Origin: Chlamydiota bacterium
Lineage (GTDB): Bacteria > Chlamydiota > Chlamydiia > Chlamydiales > Waddliaceae
Length of the DNA: 7,474 nt
NCBI GenBank assembly: GCA_011065005.1
Contig: JAAKFP010000119.1
Location: 1-7,474, forward strand
Reading direction: 5' to 3'
Shown here: piece by piece, positions 5,068 to 7,474 of the stretch
Layout of the letters: every line of letters begins with the position of its first letter
Position numbering within the stretch: the stretch's first letter is position 1
Position numbers and translations under genes: made by a program
Notes under the pieces: model-generated
The model's database searches: none
Told to the model about the DNA's origin: nothing
The model's input: the letters and a program-made list of their open reading frames with translations, nothing else

Positions 5068-7474
5068 GCGGTGAGGAATCTTGCATTAGAGACTGTGTAT
5101 GTTCCTTGCCATTTCACACCTCCGCCAGCATCTGAATATTCGAAAGGTGCAGGGCCTCCAAGGGCTTCCAATGTTCGTGGGTACTTCCCCCCTTTTTCGT
5201 CGAAACTCACTAAAGGAACGCCGAGAGCTTCTGCTTTGCTTTGAGCAAGTTTGTTTAATGTTTTTTCATAATCGGGATGAATGGGGTGGGGATAAAACCG
5301 CTCTCGTAACAAGACGGGTTGTTTTCCGTCCCACAGTAAGCGCAACAGACATCGGGCTTCGATGCGTCCCTTAGGTCCTTTTTCGGTTTTAATGGCCAAA
5401 AGTCGGTTTTTCCCATCTAAAAGATATCCTAGCAATCCTTTGTTTAATGAGGCATCCCCACCTACACGTTGGCAGCTGCCATCCACTTCGGTTCCACAAA
5501 GTAATAGATCCATATAATCCTCAGTTTCTATTGCGACAAACTTGGACAGTTTCGTTTCAGCTTTTTGTTTTGACAGCTGTCTTTGCAATCCTTCGACATC
5601 ATTTAAGAACTCTGGTTTGTTGAACGGTGCTTTCTCTAAAAAAACCTTTAAGGATTTGAGTTTTCCGATACAATCAGGGGTGTTTTTCGCTGATATGATT
5701 TGCATGCAATTTGACTGAACACTAAGTCGGATACGTTCTGGATCTTCTTTGGGCAGACTACTTGATTGTTCCATCTTCTTGCTGAGCTCTTGTCGAATCG
5801 TTTTCTTCTCTTCGTCCGTGCTTGCAGTAAGATAACGTTGTAATAAGGGACATGTCTCTTCGAGTTTTCCCAAATGAGTATTATCGATCAATTTTTCCTT
5901 TAACCATTTCTCGGGAGAAAATTCTGCTTCTTTTCCAGAGGATTGGATTTTGCTTAGCTCTATCATATCTACTTTCTGCCCCCACTTTTCCAGAAACTCT
6001 GGGTTATACTCATGTATTTTTCTTAGATGTGGATTGTTTTCCAAGCTGTTGCGAACGTTCTGAAAATCACCTCGAAGTACATTGGAGATGTACTTTCCGA
6101 GAGAAGCAGCAGCTTGTGGGTCATTAAGGCTAGCTACTTTAGAAGCGTAGGTTATGATTGCTGTTGGGTCGCGGGCATCACCAAACTCTTTAAGATATTT
6201 TTCGGCAAAGTTGTCAATCCCTTCTATCGGTACTTTACTTCGGATACTTTGCTCTAATGCATCTTGTAGATCAATCTTAGAGTCTTTAAGGAATTCAGGG
6301 GTGCCAAATAACAGGATGCAGTTGATATAACGAAGAGAACGCAAAAGGCGTTCTTCTTTTTTCTTGCCTGTATCGGTACCCATTTCTAGCAAGGCCCGTT
6401 TTAGGGTGAGGGATTTCTCATTAGATGTTAGATTTTGCTCATTCGCCAAGTGAAGAAGCGTCTCGAGTAAGATTTGATGTTTTAAGGCATCCATAAAAAT
6501 ACTACCTTTTCGTCCCCCAACCACTTCTAGAAGTTGTGATACTACTGTTTCTTCACAACCTTGCCCCACTAACTGAGCCCCTAAAAGATGTGCCAACTTC
6601 AACCACGAGTGTTTTTCTTCGAATTTTGAGCAGGGTAGATTATCCCAGGCCATAATAGCCTTAGGCTCCGAAGCAGATTTGCTGAGAGCTAACGTTAGCG
6701 GCCACTGTAAATCAGGACGACGGAACTCTTGAATGGCATTAAGAAGCCCTTTTTCTGCTACCCATTTGATCTGATCATCTGTGAATGTCTGGCGTAAAAG
6801 AAAAAGAGCAGAACCCAGCCATTGTAAATGACGTTTCTTATTCTCTTCAAGTTCATAAACTTTTCTCTGTTTTTCCCCCTCTGATAGCCCTTTCAGCTCA
6901 GATTCCTTTACTTTTCTATCCGCGATCTTCTGTAGTAAATCTTTAAATTCTTTTCCGGGGAAATGTTCTTCGATATAGGAATTTACGATCTCTTCCGGTT
7001 CATCAACGTTTATCTGGATATTGTAAATCCCAACAGTGTAAATCCTGGGTAGCTTTTCCTCGCCATCGAGGTTCGCCGAGTTCCAGTACATAATCGATCG
7101 TGGATTTTGTTGAAGGGCTAAAAGTAAAATTTCCCTTCTAGCTTTTTGGTTCTTGATTTGGAAATTGCTTATGTTATTCGCTGTTTCGAAGCCGTCCCGC
7201 TGAGCGCATAGCTTGGCGATTTCGATCAAATGCCTCTGGTCCTCGATGCCGAAGTTTCGGATACACTTCACCGTTACGGAGGGGGCCAGCTGAGCACATT
7301 GTTTGGCAATATCGAACAAAACACTCTGGTTTTTGATGCCAAAGTTATCGATGCTGCTTATCGTTGCAATGGGATCCTGCTGAGCGCATTGCTTGGCAAG
7401 ACCAATCAAAACATCCGGGTCTTTGAGGCCAAAGTTTTGGATGTACAGCGGTATGAGCCAGCACCTTTCAGTAG
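5061..7474 (-). CDS. large repeat protein of unknown function, N-terminus beyond the window
   Basis: I do not recognise a named family. The frame is open from the right edge to a TAA at 5061-5063, giving at least 803 residues, and is 5' partial. A TTG at 7407-7409 could be taken as a start, but the repeat pattern continues in frame upstream of it. The visible N-terminal part has four tandem 30-residue repeats with the theme I-x-N-F-G-I-(K/E)-(D/N)-Q...(I/L)-A-K-x-C-A-Q (7083-7442), probably helix pairs of a solenoid. A long Lys/Glu/Leu-rich region follows, largely helical, without clear membrane segments. The last 161 residues (5064-5546) look like a separate globular domain. It has LLLCGTEVDGSCQRVGGD, then LLGYLLDGKNRLLAIKTEKG and RIEARCLLRLLWDGKQPVLL. 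The frame has no internal stops. It converges on the T3SS operon. The architecture would fit a host-interaction or secreted protein, which is inference only. Confidence 0.85.
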   Translation of the reverse strand, partial: TERCWLIPLYIQNFGLKDPDVLIGLAKQCAQQDPIATISSIDNFGIKNQSVLFDIAKQCAQLAPSVTVKCIRNFGIEDQRHLIEIAKLCAQRDGFETANNISNFQIKNQKARREILLLALQQNPRSIMYWNSANLDGEEKLPRIYTVGIYNIQINVDEPEEIVNSYIEEHFPGKEFKDLLQKIADRKVKESELKGLSEGEKQRKVYELEENKKRHLQWLGSALFLLRQTFTDDQIKWVAEKGLLNAIQEFRRPDLQWPLTLALSKSASEPKAIMAWDNLPCSKFEEKHSWLKLAHLLGAQLVGQGCEETVVSQLLEVVGGRKGSIFMDALKHQILLETLLHLANEQNLTSNEKSLTLKRALLEMGTDTGKKKEERLLRSLRYINCILLFGTPEFLKDSKIDLQDALEQSIRSKVPIEGIDNFAEKYLKEFGDARDPTAIITYASKVASLNDPQAAASLGKYISNVLRGDFQNVRNSLENNPHLRKIHEYNPEFLEKWGQKVDMIELSKIQSSGKEAEFSPEKWLKEKLIDNTHLGKLEETCPLLQRYLTASTDEEKKTIRQELSKKMEQSSSLPKEDPERIRLSVQSNCMQIISAKNTPDCIGKLKSLKVFLEKAPFNKPEFLNDVEGLQRQLSKQKAETKLSKFVAIETEDYMDLLLCGTEVDGSCQRVGGDASLNKGLLGYLLDGKNRLLAIKTEKGPKGRIEARCLLRLLWDGKQPVLLRERFYPHPIHPDYEKTLNKLAQSKAEALGVPLVSFDEKGGKYPRTLEALGGPAPFEYSDAGGGVKWQGTYTVSNARFLTAE
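7083..7442 (-). repeat. four tandem 90-bp (30-residue) coding repeats
   Basis: The units in coding order are 7353-7442, 7263-7352, 7173-7262 and 7083-7172. They begin IQNFGLKDP, IDNFGIKNQ, IRNFGIEDQ and ISNFQIKNQ. The first three share IAKQCAQ-type centres (GLAKQCAQQDP, DIAKQCAQLAP, EIAKLCAQRDG) and are also similar at the DNA level. The fourth is more diverged (REILLLALQQNP) and looks like the end of the array. The array probably continues beyond the right edge, because the residues before the first unit (about 7443-7472) still read in frame. Spacing is exactly 90 bp, so no insertions or deletions separate the units. Confidence 0.85.

Noticed and set aside
5852..6257. Plus-strand frames opposite the large minus-strand gene
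   Set aside because: They have no binding sites and no recognisable features, and overlap each other and a long intact frame on the other strand.
7407..7409. TTG as start of the large minus-strand gene
   Set aside because: The frame stays open to the window edge and the residues upstream (IQNFGLKDPDV) complete a repeat unit, so the gene starts outside the window.
1..7474. tRNA, rRNA, CRISPR array or insertion sequence
   Set aside because: No cloverleaf, spaced direct repeats or transposase-like gene was seen. The only repeats are the hairpin element and the 90-bp coding units.

Overview
The window is chromosomal DNA of a member of the Chlamydiota, most likely an environmental (amoeba- or arthropod-associated) chlamydia rather than a Chlamydia species of animals. 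The basis is gene content and order: six co-directional genes, sctJ - (SctK-position gene) - sctL - sctR - sctS - sctT, are in the same order as the type III secretion (T3SS) block known in Chlamydia trachomatis as CT559-CT564 (cdsJ, CT560, cdsL, cdsR, cdsS, cdsT). As in Chlamydia, sctU and sctV are not in this block. The gene downstream is not the usual Chlamydia neighbour but a large repeat protein. I infer the clade from family knowledge and have not searched any database.

Layout. Positions 1-364 carry no convincing gene. They hold short open stretches at the left edge that may be ends or remnants of genes, a 74-bp hairpin-forming element built of 9-nt CAC-N-GAG units (150-223), and an AT-rich leader with a 10-bp perfect palindrome (318-327) before sctJ. 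Positions 365-5023 are the T3SS operon on the + strand. Its genes overlap by 8 bp or are separated by 11-35 bp and most have purine-rich ribosome binding sites, so it is probably one transcription unit. Positions 5061-7474 are a single minus-strand open frame that converges on sctT with a 37-bp gap. It runs off the right edge, so its N-terminus is not visible. It encodes at least 803 residues: 30-residue tandem repeats, a long helical middle and a compact C-terminal domain with a Gly-Ser-Cys-Gln motif.

How the genes work together. SctJ is the lipoprotein of the inner-membrane ring. The 288-residue protein after it sits where SctK (T3SS) or FliG (flagella) is encoded, so it may be a cytosolic sorting-platform component. 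SctL is the stalk/stator that binds the SctN ATPase and the sorting platform. SctR, SctS and SctT form the export gate in the inner membrane. The neighbouring repeat protein has no visible secretion signal because its start lies outside the window. It could be a secreted host-interaction protein, but only its position and architecture suggest this.
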